From positions 43,899,001 to 43,963,000 of the forward strand of contig JAEOAD010000013.1 in NCBI GenBank assembly GCA_036365145.1: a stretch of 64,000 nucleotides of DNA, written 5' to 3'. The notes under the pieces were generated by a model. It was not told the origin of the DNA. It was given only the letters and a program-made list of their open reading frames with translations, and searched no databases. The DNA comes from Orientallactaga sibirica. Taxonomy: Eukaryota; Chordata; Mammalia; Rodentia; Dipodidae. Of this stretch, positions 1 to 10,352 are shown one piece after another. The position numbers and the translations under genes were made by a program. Within the stretch, counting starts at the first letter, position 1. The number at the start of each line of letters is the position of its first letter.

Positions 1-1372
1 TTTTCTAATTTCTTTTTTTTTTGAGGTAGGGTCTCACTCTGGCCCAGGCTAACCTGGAATTAACTATGTAGTCTCAGGGTGGCCTCAAACTCATGGCAAT
101 CCTTCTATCTCTGCATCCCGAGTGCTGAGATTAAAGGCATGCGCTACCATGCCCAGATAGCCCTGAATTCTTTTTAAGTAAGGTTCTAAATTCCTTTTTA
201 AATTTTTCTTGGTTTTTCAAGGTAAGGTCTATAGCCCAGGCTGACCTGGAATTCACTACATAGTCTCACAGAGGCCTGGAACTTACTACCTCTGCCTCTC
301 AAGTGCTAGGATTAAAGGTGTGTGTCACCATGCCTGGCTAAATTCCTTTTTTTATTAATAGAAAATTATTTATTTCAGTTAAATGGATTATTTTCCTTGA
401 AATTTGTATTTGTCCTCAAGTTTTTTTTTTTTTTTTCACTACAGTGTGACTTAAACATTTTAATGTTCTGGGTGTGGTGGTGCACGCCTTTTAATTCTAG
501 TACTTGGGAGACAAAGGTAGGAGGATTGCTGTGAGTTTGAGGCCACCCTGAGACTACACAGTGAATTCCAGGTCAGCCTGAGCTAGAATGAGACCCTACC
601 TCTAAAAAGTACCAAAACCAAAACCCCAAAACATTAGAATGTAGAAACAATTTTATAGCTGGCCATGACAGTGCACACCTGTAATCTCACACCTGGGAGG
701 CTGAGGAAGGAGTATTGGTAGTTTGAACTCAGCCTGAAAGGGCCTGTCTCAATAAAATAAAACAACAAAATACCCACCAAAGCAAAGAAAGAAATTCAAA
801 ATAAAACACTTGTTTAATATTGTTTTTTACTAGTAAGTTATGAATACCATTTCAATGCCAAATATTTATTTTGGCTCTATAAAAATGGTAAGATCAGCAG
901 GCATGGTGGTATACACCTTTAATTCCAGGACTAGGGAAGCAGAAGTAGGAGGATGTCTGTGAGTTCAAGGCCAGCCTGAGAATACATAGTAAATTCCAGG
1001 TCAGCCAGGGCTAGAGAGAGACCCTACCTCGAAAAAGGTAAAATCACCAGCTCTTGTTCTCATGATTGAGGTATGAAGGAGGGGTTGGTTGTCATTATTG
1101 TATTATTTCTTCAAGGACATCATATATGCTCTGTAGCATATGTGTATCTAGGTTACTACTGTCTACTGCCTTATTGTTAAGTGTTTAGATTTATTTAGAC
1201 TTCTGATGGTAGAGGATTTCTATCTTGTCAGTGATCACAATATTTTATTTCTTTCAATTGAATTTCTGGAAGTGATTTTTAATTATCTATGTTATATCTG
1301 ACTTATTCTGAATGATGAACCTTGGCATTATCCCAGAGTAGCAAGACCTAAATATTTCTTTTTTCTATTAAG
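1..1372. repeat. DHX40 intron (partial), SINE cluster
   Basis: This is intronic sequence upstream of the first DHX40 exon in the window. B1 copies lie in reverse orientation at about 12-158 and 207-341, and in forward orientation at about 467-610, 658-790 (diverged) and 895-1038. Each shows the B1 core, with GAGGTAGGGTCTCACTC on reverse copies or TTTAATCCCAGCACT-like and GAGACCCTACCTC blocks on forward copies. From 1040 to 1372 the sequence is non-repetitive and AT-rich and ends in the splice acceptor. Confidence 0.8.
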
Positions 1373-1530
1373 GAGTGGCCATGTGACAAGATTGGGTTTA
1401 TCTATGGTAGAGTTTCCTCTCCCTCCACATCTGACATGTGCAGTAATCAAGGCAGCTTCTCTTGATTGTGAAGATTTACTACTTCCAATAGCAGCAATGT
1501 TGTCTGTGGAAAATGTCTTCATCAGACCTG
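1373..1530 (+). CDS. DHX40: DHX40 coding exon (first in window)
   Basis: Internal exon of DHX40, a DEAH-box ATP-dependent RNA helicase. It starts after TTTTCTATTAAG and ends before GTAAGAAG. Its first base completes a codon from an upstream exon outside the window. 52 whole codons follow, then a split valine codon (G|TT). The peptide contains [18 protein letters not shown] and ends [11 protein letters not shown], which I recognise as DHX40, roughly residues 476-528 if the usual length of 779 residues holds. This part follows the second RecA domain and enters the winged-helix/ratchet (HA2) region of DEAH helicases. The helicase motifs I-VI must lie upstream of the window. The one long ORF track on the opposite strand here is only an antisense shadow. 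Confidence 0.95.
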
Positions 1531-1571
1531 GTAAGAAGTTTATTAAAGTGTTTTGTTAAAAATTTCATTGT

Positions 1572-1752
1572 CAGGGCTAGAGGGATGGAATAGTGGTTAA
1601 GGTGTGGTGTCGCATGCCTTTAATCCCAGTATTCCAGGAGGCAAAGGTTGGAAGATCACCAAGAATTAGAGGCCACCTTGAGACTACATAGTGAATTCCT
1701 AGTTAGCCTGGGCTAGAGTGAGACCCTACCTCGAAAAAACAAAAACAAACAG
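1572..1752 (+). mobile_element. Chimeric SINE: DIP-like head fused to B1 body
   Basis: GGGCTAGAGGGATGGAATAG and TGGTTAAG (1573-1601) are a DIP/B2-type head with its A-box. It passes without a tail or gap into GTGTGGTGTCGCATGCCTTT, the B1 head minus its first bases. A full B1 with A-rich tail follows. Confidence 0.55.
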
Positions 1753-2991
1753 ACAAAAAAGAGCTGTGTGTAATATGGGTTTAGACTTTCTTCTACCTAC
1801 CCTGAATTTACTGAGGCTTTACCAGTTTTAGTTACACTTAATTAGGGTTTTTTTTTTTTTTTTTTTTTTTTTTTTGAGGTTACTTTTGAAGGAAGAGGTT
1901 GGGAGAAGGAAGAGCAATATACTTTGTCTTTCCCCTTAACTTTGAAAATGTTGGTGGAGAGGAAGGTGTGGGAGAAAGGAAAGGTTAGCGATGTGGGAAG
2001 GAGAGACAGAGATGCAATGTGCTCTTTTTTTTTTTAAGATTTGTTTTTATTTATTAGAGACAGAGAGAGGGAGAGAGAGAGTGAGAATGGGCGCGCCAGG
2101 GCCTCTAGTTACTGCAAACGAACTCTAGACACATGTGCCTTAACCGCTAAGCCATCTCTCCAGCCCCAGTGTGCTCTTTTTTTTAATTCAAGAAGATAAC
2201 CATGCTAAACAAAAGAGATCTCACATTGACCATGCAGTTAATCTTGACAAAATATGAACTGAATTTACAATTGTAATCCACAAAGGCTAGGGATATAGTT
2301 CAGTGGTGGAGTGCTTGCTCAGAAAGTGTAAAGCCCTATGTAGAGTTGCTGGTAATGAAACAAATCACAACAACAAAATTATTATCTACTAAAATTTATT
2401 GCAGCTGGCGTGGTGGTGCACACCTTTAATCCCAGCATTCGGAAGGCAGAGGTAGGAGGATCACGGTCGTCGTTTGAGGCCACCCTGAGACTACATAGTG
2501 AATTCCAAGCCAGCCTGGACTAGAGTGAAAACCTACCTCGAAAAACCAAACCAAAAAAAAAAAAAAAAAAAAAAAAAAGTGTGTGCCACCATACCTGGCT
2601 TGAATAAATATTTTATTTGAATTTTTAATTTTTTTTGTTTTGTTTTTCGAGGTAGGGTCTCACTCTAGCCCAGGCTGACCTGGAACTCCCTATGTAGTCT
2701 CAGGGTGACTTTGAACTCATGGTGATCCTCCTACCTTTGCCTTCTGAGTGCTGGGATTAAAGGTGTATGCCACCATGCCTGTCTGAATAAATATTTTTAA
2801 AAGGGCTGGAGAGATGGCTTAGCAGTTAAGGCGCTTTCCTGCGAACCCTAAAGACCCCGGTTCAATTCTCCAGGTACCATGTTAGCCAGATGCGTATGGT
2901 GGTGCACGCATCTGGAGTTTGTTTGCAGTGGCTGGAGGCCCTGGCATGCCCGTTCTCGCTCTCTCTAATAAATAAAAGTAAAATATTTAAA

Positions 2992-3207
2992 TTTTTTTTT
3001 TGGGGGGAGACAGATAGAAATGGGCACGCCAGCAGTCTCTCAGCTGCTGAGAATGAAATCCAGATGCATGCACCCCCTTGTGGTCAAGTGCGGCATTGTG
3101 CCCTTGTGTCACTTTGCATCTGGCTAAACGTGGGACCTGGAGATTGGAACCAGCGTTTTTAGGCTTAGGAGGCAGGCGCCTTAACCGCTAAGCCATCTCT
3201 CCAGCCC
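2992..3207 (-). mobile_element. Long-variant DIP-like SINE
   Basis: It carries the block GTGGTCAAGTGCGGCATTGT followed by CCCTTGTGTCACTTTGCATC between the CT-rich part and the tRNA-like head; the ordinary copies have only CCTTGTGCATCTGGC there. The same block occurs at 42478-42736 (reverse) and 45333-45572 (forward), and in a decayed form at 8040-8270. Confidence 0.65.
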
Positions 3208-3557
3208 TAAATATTTTTAAAAGAAGAAGAAGAAAAGGAGCCAGGTGTATTGGCACATGCTTGTTTATTTCAGCAGTTATAAGTACAGGTGGAAAAAATT
3301 TCAAAGTCAAGCTCGGTTGCCTAACAAATTCCTGGCCAGCCTGGGCTCTGTCTCACAAACAATATAAGAAAAAATAAAAAGAGTACCAAGAGTTATGGAA
3401 GAAATAGAGCCCTTATCCCAAGGAGAACTAACATAGTTCTACCATATTACACCCCAGAAGTTGAGGCAAATTTTGATGAACATGAGAGCACAAGCAGTGT
3501 GAAGGTAGATATTTAATGTAAAATAGAGCTTAATTGCCTCTCTGATTCTCCTTTCAG

Positions 3558-3672
3558 TTGATCCAGAGTACCAGAAAGAAGCAGAACTGAGACATCGAGA
3601 ACTGGCAGCAAAAGCTGGAGGATTTAATGACTTTGCAACTTTAGCTGTCATCTTTGAACAATGCAAATCAAG
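3558..3672 (+). CDS. DHX40: DHX40 coding exon
   Basis: Exon of 115 bases between a TTCTCCTTTCAG acceptor and a GTATGG donor. It completes the split valine of the previous exon, reads on as [20 protein letters not shown] and [15 protein letters not shown], and ends with two bases of a serine codon (AG|T). It corresponds to about residues 528-566 of DHX40, in the ratchet (HA2) domain that follows the helicase core and helps pull RNA through DEAH helicases. The frame is open and phase-compatible on both sides. There is no sign of a break. Confidence 0.95.
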
Positions 3673-3855
3673 GTATGGTCCTGTGTACTGGAAAATGTCA
3701 GTTTAATCTGTAGCTCTAGTGTACACTCATTATGTGATTTCAAGGTATTTTGAATATCCATGAGATTATATCCGGTCACTGGTAATTATGTTACTTAGTA
3801 GGCGTTTATTGTATAATACTGGGTTTCTTTCTTTTAAAACAGAGAGAGAGAAAGA

Positions 3856-3892
<37 letters not shown>

Positions 3893-4957
3893 CACGTTCA
3901 CTCACATCAGGGCCTTTTGGCACTGCAAATGAATTCCAAACACATGCACTACTTCGTGCATCTGGCTTTACATAGGTACTGGGGAATAAGACCAGGATAG
4001 TCAGTCAGGCTTTGTAACCAAATGCCTTTAACCACTGAGGCATCTCCCCAGCCCTTGGGTTTCTTCTCTGTTCTTTTCTTAAACCCTTCCTGAAAATGAT
4101 TTTGCATAATTTTTTTCTTCTATACAGATGTTTCAGATGAAATATTAGATATATGCTAATTCATGTATGTAAAAATAATCCTATTTACAATTTTTTTTTT
4201 TTTGAGGTAAAGTTTTACTATATTCCAGGCTGACTTGGAACTCACTCTGTAGTTCCAGGCTGGCCTTGAACTCACAGTGATCCTCCTACTTCTGCCTCCA
4301 GAGTACTGGGATTAAAGGCATGTGCAACCACACCCAGCTATTGGTTTGAGGCAGGGTCTCACTGTAGCCCCAGTCTAGTCTTAAATTAATGACTGTCCTC
4401 TACCTCAGCCGTCCAAGTGTTGGGACTAGGACGTGTGCCACCATACTTGGCTTTACAAGTTATTTTTTAAATTTAATCATTGGAACTGATACTATTTTTT
4501 TTTTCCTGGTCTTTGGAGGCAGGGTCTTGCTCTAGCCCAGGCTGACCTGGAATTCACTATGTAGTCTCAGGATGGCCTTGAACTCATGACAATCCTCCTA
4601 CCTCTGCCTCCCAAGGGGTGGGATTAAAGGTGTGCGCCACCATGCCTGGGTGAATTGTTTTTCAAATTTCCTAAAATGATGTTCTTTTCTTTCTTCTTCT
4701 TTTTTTGAGGTATGCTCTTGCTCTAGCCCAGGCTGACCTGGAATTGGTCTTCGGCTGGCCTGAAACTCACAGTGATCCTCTTACCTCAGCCTTCTGAGTG
4801 CTGGGATTAAAGGCATGTGTTACCATGCCTGGCTTAAAATGATTTTTTTATACATGGCCCAGTTTCATAAAAGAGCAGATAATTGCTTATAGGTGCCTAG
4901 TTTTGTAATAAAACAAGAATGTACAGTAGATAGTCTCAAGAAATTTTTGTTTTGTAG
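3673..4957. repeat. DHX40 intron with SINEs
   Basis: A diverged reverse DIP-like element at about 3839-4054 carries a (TG)n run at 3859-3889 in its CT/GA-rich part. Reverse B1 copies follow at 4191-4340, 4345-4452 (old, diverged), 4495-4650 and 4697-4835. All four B1 copies are antisense to the gene. The rest is AT-rich single-copy sequence up to the TTTTGTTTTGTAG acceptor. Confidence 0.78.
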
Positions 4958-5066
4958 TGGAGCTCCAGCTTCATGGTGCCAAAAACACTGGATTCATTGG
5001 AGGTGCTTATTTTCTGCATTTCGTGTGGAAGCTCAACTTCGAGAACTAATCAGGAAGCTTAAACAG
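4958..5066 (+). CDS. DHX40: DHX40 coding exon
   Basis: Exon of 109 bases. It completes the split serine codon and then reads [18 protein letters not shown] and [18 protein letters not shown], about residues 566-602 of DHX40. It is the helical end of the ratchet domain. The acceptor is TTTTGTAG. The donor CAG|GTGATT is weaker than its neighbours because +3/+4 are GA rather than the commoner AA. The exon ends on a codon boundary. A reverse DIP-like SINE begins only about 24 bases beyond the donor. Confidence 0.95.
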
Positions 5067-6241
5067 GTGATTGCTGTGGTTTTTGCATATATGATGTGAG
5101 CATGCCAAGGTCTCCAGACTCTGCAAATGAACTCCAGATGCATATGTGACTGTGCATCTTGCTTTATGTGAGGTACTGGTGAATCTGACCTGGGTCCTTA
5201 GACTTTGCAAGCAAGCACCTTAACTGCTGAGCCATCTCTCCAGCTCCTCTCTTAGTATTTTTTGTTTGTTTCAAGACAGAGTCTCACTCTAGTCCAGACT
5301 GAACTGGAACTCACAGCAATCCTTCTACGTCAGCCTCCCATATTCTGGGATTAAAGGTGTAAGCCACCAAGACTGGCTTGATATGTTAATTTTTTGTTTT
5401 GTTTTTTTGGTTTGGTTTGGTTTGGTTTTTTTCGAGGTAGGGTCTTGCTGTAGCCCAGGCAAACCTAAAATTCACTTTGTAGTCTCAGGGTGGCCTCCAG
5501 CTCATGGTGATCCTCTTACCTCTGCCTTCCAAGTGCTGGGATTAAAGGCATGTGCCACCACGCTCAGCTTAGATATGCTAATTTTTTTGGGGTTGTGAGG
5601 TAGGGTCTCACTCTGGTCTGGTCCAGGCTGACCTGGAATTAACTATATCGTCTCAGGGTGGCCTCGAACTCATGGCGATCCTCCTACCTCTGCCTCCTGA
5701 GTGCTGGGATTAAAGGCGTGTGCCACCACGCCCGGCAGATATGCTAATTTTAAAAATTAATTTATGTCTTTATTTTATTTAATTAATTTATTATTATTAT
5801 TTTTTTTTTTTTGGTTTTTTGAGGTAGGGTCTCACTCTGGCCCAGGCTGACCTGGAATTAACTATGTAGTCTCAGGGTGGCCTCGAACTCACAGCAATCC
5901 TCCTACCTCTGCCTCCTGAGTGCTGGGATTAAAGGCATGCGCCACCATGCCCGGCTATTTTTTTTATTTTAGAGAGAGAATTGGCACACCAGGACCTCAG
6001 CCACTACAGTTGAACTCCAGATGTTTGCATCACCTAGTGGGCATGTGCAACCTTGTGCTTGCCTCACCTTTGTGTGTCTGGCTTATGTGGGATCTGAAGA
6101 GTTGAACATGGGTCCTTAGGCTTTGCAGGCAAACACCTTAACTGCTATCTATCCAGCCCTTGATATGTTAATTTTTAAAAATAAAATATTAGTTTAAGTT
6201 GTACTGTAAGATTCATCACTAAATACATTTTCTTTCTACAG
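5067..6241. repeat. DHX40 intron packed with reverse SINEs
   Basis: Nearly all of this intron is SINE, all of it antisense to the gene. A DIP-like copy lies at 5090-5246. B1 copies lie at 5262-5375, 5395-5570, 5588-5735 and 5803-5957. A second DIP-like structural variant lies at 5958-6160. It carries a CACCTAGTGGGCATGTGC-type insert that ordinary copies lack. Only the last 80 bases before the acceptor are free of repeats. Confidence 0.8.
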
Positions 6242-6336
6242 CAAAGTGATTTCCCAAAAGAGACGTTTGAAGGGCCTAAACATGAGGTACTACGACGATG
6301 TCTCTGTGCAGGTTATTTCAAAAATGTTGCTCGAAG
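6242..6336 (+). CDS. DHX40: DHX40 coding exon
   Basis: Exon of 95 bases after TTTTCTTTCTACAG, ending before GTAAGC. It begins on a codon boundary, reads [20 protein letters not shown] and [12 protein letters not shown], and ends with two bases of an arginine codon (AG|A). This is about residues 603-634 of DHX40. The LCAGYF.NVARR block is typical of the DEAH/RHA helicase C-terminal region, at the junction of the ratchet domain and the OB-fold. Confidence 0.95.
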
Positions 6337-7656
6337 GTAAGCAATATGGGTATGAGGGATAGATTAGAAATAGTTATGTATTTGACTTCAATGCTAACCT
6401 ATTTAATATGATTTAAATTCTGTGGTGATGATACTAATTGTGACAAATCTCTTCATAATTGTCACGTGTACAGGGGTAGTTGCAGTGATCCAAACTAGGG
6501 TGTTGGAGTTCAGGCAGGGTAGGAAGAGTGTGTACAGAACCACTTTCTGTCTAGCACAGGTTATCATCACTTGAAGCAACTATCAAGAGTTTTTTATTCA
6601 TTCATTCATTTTAGTTAGTTTGGAGAGAGAGAGAAAGAGTACACCAGAGCCTCCTGGAACTTGCAAACGAACTCCAGATGCATGTGACTTTGTGGGTACT
6701 AGAGAATGGAACCCTGGGACATCAGGCTTTGCAAGCAAGTACCTTTAACCATTGAGCCACCCCTTTAGCTCCATGTGGAGTGTGAGAGCCAAACAGGTTG
6801 AGGATGGCATATACCTGAGGAAGGGTGGTTTAGCATGAGTGTCAGAGCTCAATCAGGGTGGGGAGGGTAGAGTGGAGTGTCAGGAACTGAGGGTATCATT
6901 AATGCAGTGTTAGTACTTGATAGATGAATGAATGGATATATAACTTAGACAGACAGGTGGATGGATGGATGCATGGATACATAGATTAGATTGATAAGAG
7001 AATAAAACAGATGTTAGCATATCTATATATGTGATAGGCATTTGCATATATGATGTATACATGCATATACTATAACAGACTGGAAGCAGCACCATCATGA
7101 AAGTCAAGAGACAGCAAATATTCCTGCAGGAAGGAGACTATAGGGCCATGAAAACTAAAGACCACGCGTGATTCTGATTGGATCTTTTTGCTTTAAAGGA
7201 CATTTGGTGACACTTTGTTGGGGGTTTCAGGATTAGATATTAGTAATGCATCAGTGTTAATTTTTTCATGGATATAGCTATGGAAGAGAATATCAAGTAT
7301 TTGGGGAATAATGAGTGAGAAATCAAGTTACTTACTGTTGATAGCTAAGATAAAAATAAATTTTTTCTGTATTTTGTAATTTTCTATTTAGATTATTGTA
7401 GAATTTTAAACTGATGTCTTGGTTACTTCGATGTGCAAACACTGGGCAGGAACTGAAGATAGGAAAATGGAGTAGCATGTCAGTCCTGACATTATTATTT
7501 TTGTTTGTTTGTTTTTAAGGTAGTTCCAGGTCAGCCTGGGCTAGAATGAGACCCTGCCTTGAAAAGGCAAAAAAAAAAAAAAAGAAAGAAAAAAGAAAGA
7601 AGGAAGGAAGGAAGGGGAAGAGGAAGAGAAGAAAAAGATTCTGTAATGTCAGTTAA
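6337..7656. other. DHX40 intron, mainly unique with two simple repeats
   Basis: A reverse DIP-like copy lies at about 6590-6772. A GGATGGATGGATG-type simple repeat lies at 6946-6981. A forward B1 3' end lies at about 7515-7567, followed by an A-run and (GAAA)/(GGAA) purine repeat to about 7640. The remainder (6337-6590, 6773-7510) is single-copy, with no ORF or conserved motif that I recognise. Confidence 0.65.
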
Positions 7657-8008
7657 ATAAATTTAAACCTCTGGGCAGAGTTTAGAAATTCTAGGTACTC
7701 ATATAATCAGCTGTTGAGTACTTCCATGTCACATGGAAGTCAAAGCCACACCTTCCTGCATGGCCTCTGCTGCCATTCAGGCACATCAGATGACAGCTGT
7801 ACCCAGGCCAACAATAGCAGCTCATCTGCTAGCAGTGGCTTCACATCTGCTATTAGCTCTCCTGAAGCTGTTTATGGTTCTGCTTTGGGGCCTACACCAG
7901 GTCATGCCTCACTGGGGGGCTTCAGCAGAGGAAGTAATACTAAGGCTTCAAGACCTGATATCACTCCCCAGCAGTCTCAGCCAGTACAGCAGCAACAGCA
8001 GTTTGGCC

Positions 8009-8040
<32 letters not shown>

Positions 8041-8395
8041 GAGAGAGAGACAGAAACAGAAAGAGAGGGGAAGAGGCAGAGAGAATGGGTGCACTAAGGC
8101 CATTTCAGCCACTGTGAATGAACTCCAGACACATGCGCCCCCTTGTGGGCAAGGTCGGCATGGCATGCTTGTGCCACTTGGGTCTGGCTAAACATGGGTC
8201 CTGGAGAATCAAATGGGTGTTCTTAGGCCTGGCAGGCAGGTGGCTTAAGCGCTAAACCATCTCTCCAGCCTTTTTTTTTTTTTTTTTTTATTGACAACTT
8301 CCTTAATTGTAGACAATATCCTATGGTACTTCCCTCCCTTCCGCCACTTTGCCCTTTGAAATTCCACTCTCCATCATGGCCTGATTTTTAAATAA
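7657..8395 (+). pseudogene. Ser/Gln-rich ORF remnant interrupted by retroposons
   Basis: The frame is open from 7657 and reads through a serine-rich stretch (NNSSSSASSGFTSAISSPEA), then a QQSQPVQQQQQFGL tail. It is interrupted at 8016 by inserted sequence. If the insertion (8017-8376) and one copy of the 13-base duplication TGGCCTGATTTTT are ignored, the frame would end a few codons later at TAA 8393-8395. The composition looks like a fragment of a real low-complexity protein and not random intron. I could not identify the parent gene, and no true ATG start is evident. It most likely is a processed-pseudogene fragment; an unrecognised alternative DHX40 exon is a less likely reading. Confidence 0.45.
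8017..8376 (-). mobile_element. Nested insertion: long-variant DIP-like SINE within an L1-like 3' end
   Basis: The block is flanked by identical 13-base copies of TGGCCTGATTTTT at 8004-8016 and 8377-8389, a target-site duplication. Positions about 8040-8270 are a reverse DIP-like SINE of the long variant (GTGGGCAAGGTCGGCATGGC). Positions about 8271-8376 are a reverse poly-A-tailed fragment containing TTGACAACTTCC and GTAGACAATATCC. This fragment is related to the one at 51960-52105, which I take to be a LINE-1 3' end. The simplest order of events is an L1-like insertion first, then a SINE into its A-tail. Confidence 0.6.
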
Positions 8396-9238
8396 AAGTT
8401 TTTGTAGGGTGTGCAGAACCATGGTGGTGTTAAGCTCTTTGAGAGTTTCTGTTAGGTACTGAAACAGTGTGGATTTGCAAATGTATTAATATGATTAATA
8501 AGTTCAAATTGAAGAACTGGAACATGGGCTTTCATACTTTAGCATAAAAATATAATTAAAGTATACAGTTAAATCTCTTCTGGACTACGAATAGCTTTGT
8601 TTCTTCAGAACAGTAGTGAAAGATGGTTTTAGAGCTGTGTAGAAGTTCATTAGGAGCTGGGGAGATGACTCAGCAGTTAAAGGTACTTGTTTGGCAGACT
8701 GCTGAACTGGGTTCAGTTCTCCAGTACCCATGTAAATCCAGATCCACAAAACGGTGCATGCTTTTATAGTTTGTATGCAGTGGCAAGAGGTCTTGGCACT
8801 CCCATAAGCGTGTGCTCTCTTTCTCTCCCCCCTCCCTCCATCATTCCCTCTCTTTCTTATTATTTCCCATGCACATGCACAGATTTAAAAAAATTATTTT
8901 TTTGGTTTTTCAAGATAGGATCTCGCTAACCTGGAATTTACTATGTTGTCTTGGGCTGGCCTCAAACTCAGAGATCCTCCTACGTCAGCCTCCCTAGTAC
9001 TGGGATTAAAGGCATGCATCCTCACTCCCAGCAAAATATTTTTGAGCCGGATGTGGTGGCACAGGCCTTTAATCCTAGCATTCAGGAGGCAGAGGTAGGA
9101 GGATTGCCTTGAATTTGAGGTCACCCTAAGACCACATAGTGAATTCCAGGTCAGCTTGGGCTAGAGTGAGACCCTACCTTGAAAAACCAAAAATAAAATA
9201 AAATAAAATAAAAAAGTGACGCTGCTTTTTGGAAGAAT

Positions 9239-9269
<31 letters not shown>

Positions 9270-9483
9270 TGGTTTTTGAGGTAGGGTCTCACTCTAGTTC
9301 AGGCTGACCTGGAATTCACTATGTAGTCTCAGGGTGGCCTCGAACTCACGGCAATCCTCCTACCTCTGCCTCCCGAGTGCTGGGATTAAAGGCGTGAGCC
9401 ACCACGCCCGGCGGAAGAATGTTCTTTAATTGGTCATTATTGGGCTTTTTTCTGCATACCTCAGTGCTTTACTGTTTTGGTAT

Positions 9484-9515
<32 letters not shown>

Positions 9516-9728
9516 TTGAGAGAGAGAAAACGAGGCAGACGAAGAGAGAGAATGTGCATGCCAGGGCCTCCAGCCACTGCAGATGAACTCCAGATGCATG
9601 CGCCCCCTTGTGCATCTGGCTTACATGGGTCCTGGGGGATCCTTTGGCTTTGTAAGCAAATGTTTTAACTGCTAAGCCATCTCTCCAGCCCTGTTTTGGT
9701 CTTTTATCATTTGACTTTTCTCTTTTAG
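8396..9728. repeat. DHX40 intron with SINEs
   Basis: About 250 bases of single-copy AT-rich sequence come first. A forward older DIP/B2-like copy follows at 8651-8870 and a reverse B1 at 8894-9032. A forward B1 lies at 9045-9213 with an (AAAAT)n tail. A reverse B1 with a 27-base poly-T lies at 9243-9414 and a reverse DIP-like copy at 9482-9695, which begins in a (TTTA)n run. Confidence 0.78.
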
Positions 9729-9798
9729 ATCTGTTGGAAGAACATTTTGCACAATGGATGGGCGAGGAAGTCCAGTTCATATTCATCCTTCCTCAGCA
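9729..9798 (+). CDS. DHX40: DHX40 coding exon (70 bases)
   Basis: Short exon after TTCTCTTTTAG and before GTAAGACC. It completes the split arginine codon, then reads [20 protein letters not shown] and SSA, about residues 634-657 of DHX40. The V.IHPSSAL motif is a hallmark of the OB-fold region of DEAH helicases. It ends on a codon boundary. A complete reverse DIP-like SINE ends only about 33 bases upstream of the acceptor. Confidence 0.95.
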
Positions 9799-10352
9799 GT
9801 AAGACCTTTCTTTATGCTTTTTTTTTCTTTGATACAGGGTCTCTGTACATGTATGTAGCTCAGGCTGACCTGGAACTCACTATATGGACCAGGCTAGCTT
9901 GAAACTCATGATCCTCCTGCCCCTGCCTCCCAGGTGGTGGGATTACAAGTGTGTGTCAGGCAGACAGATAACTTTGTTTTCCCTTGCAGTCCTGGGGTTA
10001 AACCAGGGCCTTACACATAATAGGCAAGCACTTTATCATTGAACTATATCCTTAATTCTTAAATTACATTTTTTAGTAAAGGGAAGACATATGTAAAGAT
10101 GTAGCAATAACTATGTACAAAAAAGTAATATTCACATTTTTCACTTTGAAGTGTATGTGTGTGTGTGTTATATATATATATGTATATATATTTATATATA
10201 AAAAATATTTATTACATCAAGCTATAAAGGTATTGGTTGGCCCATGACTCTACTTGACAGGAATTCAGATTTTGGGCTAATGTTTGGTTGGTCTAATGTG
10301 GAATATAGATCAAGTTACTGAGTGGTCAACCTTAAATGATTCTTTTGTACAG
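9799..10352. other. DHX40 intron: old SINEs and TA-rich repeat
   Basis: A diverged reverse B1 lies at about 9820-9958. A degenerate tRNA-derived (ID-like, reverse) tail lies at about 9985-10050. A (TG)n/(TA)n microsatellite lies at 10151-10206. The last 100 bases are unique sequence leading to TTCTTTTGTACAG. Confidence 0.6.

Larger units (their letters stand above)
1531..3557. repeat. DHX40 intron with nested SINEs
   Basis: The contents in order are as follows. A DIP-head/B1 chimera lies at about 1572-1752 and a poly-T run at 1847-1875. An internally deleted reverse DIP-like copy lies at 2028-2166. An ID-like tRNA-Ala-derived fragment lies at 2284-2345 (GTTCAGTGGTGGAGTGCTTG). A forward B1 with a long A-tail lies at 2403-2577 and a reverse B1 at 2629-2784. 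A forward DIP-like copy lies at 2803-2985, a reverse long-variant DIP-like copy at 2992-3207 and a diverged forward B1 at 3240-3365. The last 190 bases before the acceptor are non-repetitive. Confidence 0.78.

Noticed and set aside
2803..2900. tRNA-like sequences with A and B boxes at many places
   Set aside because: They are heads of DIP-like, ID-like and B2-like SINEs followed by SINE bodies and A-rich tails. No stand-alone tRNA cloverleaf was found.
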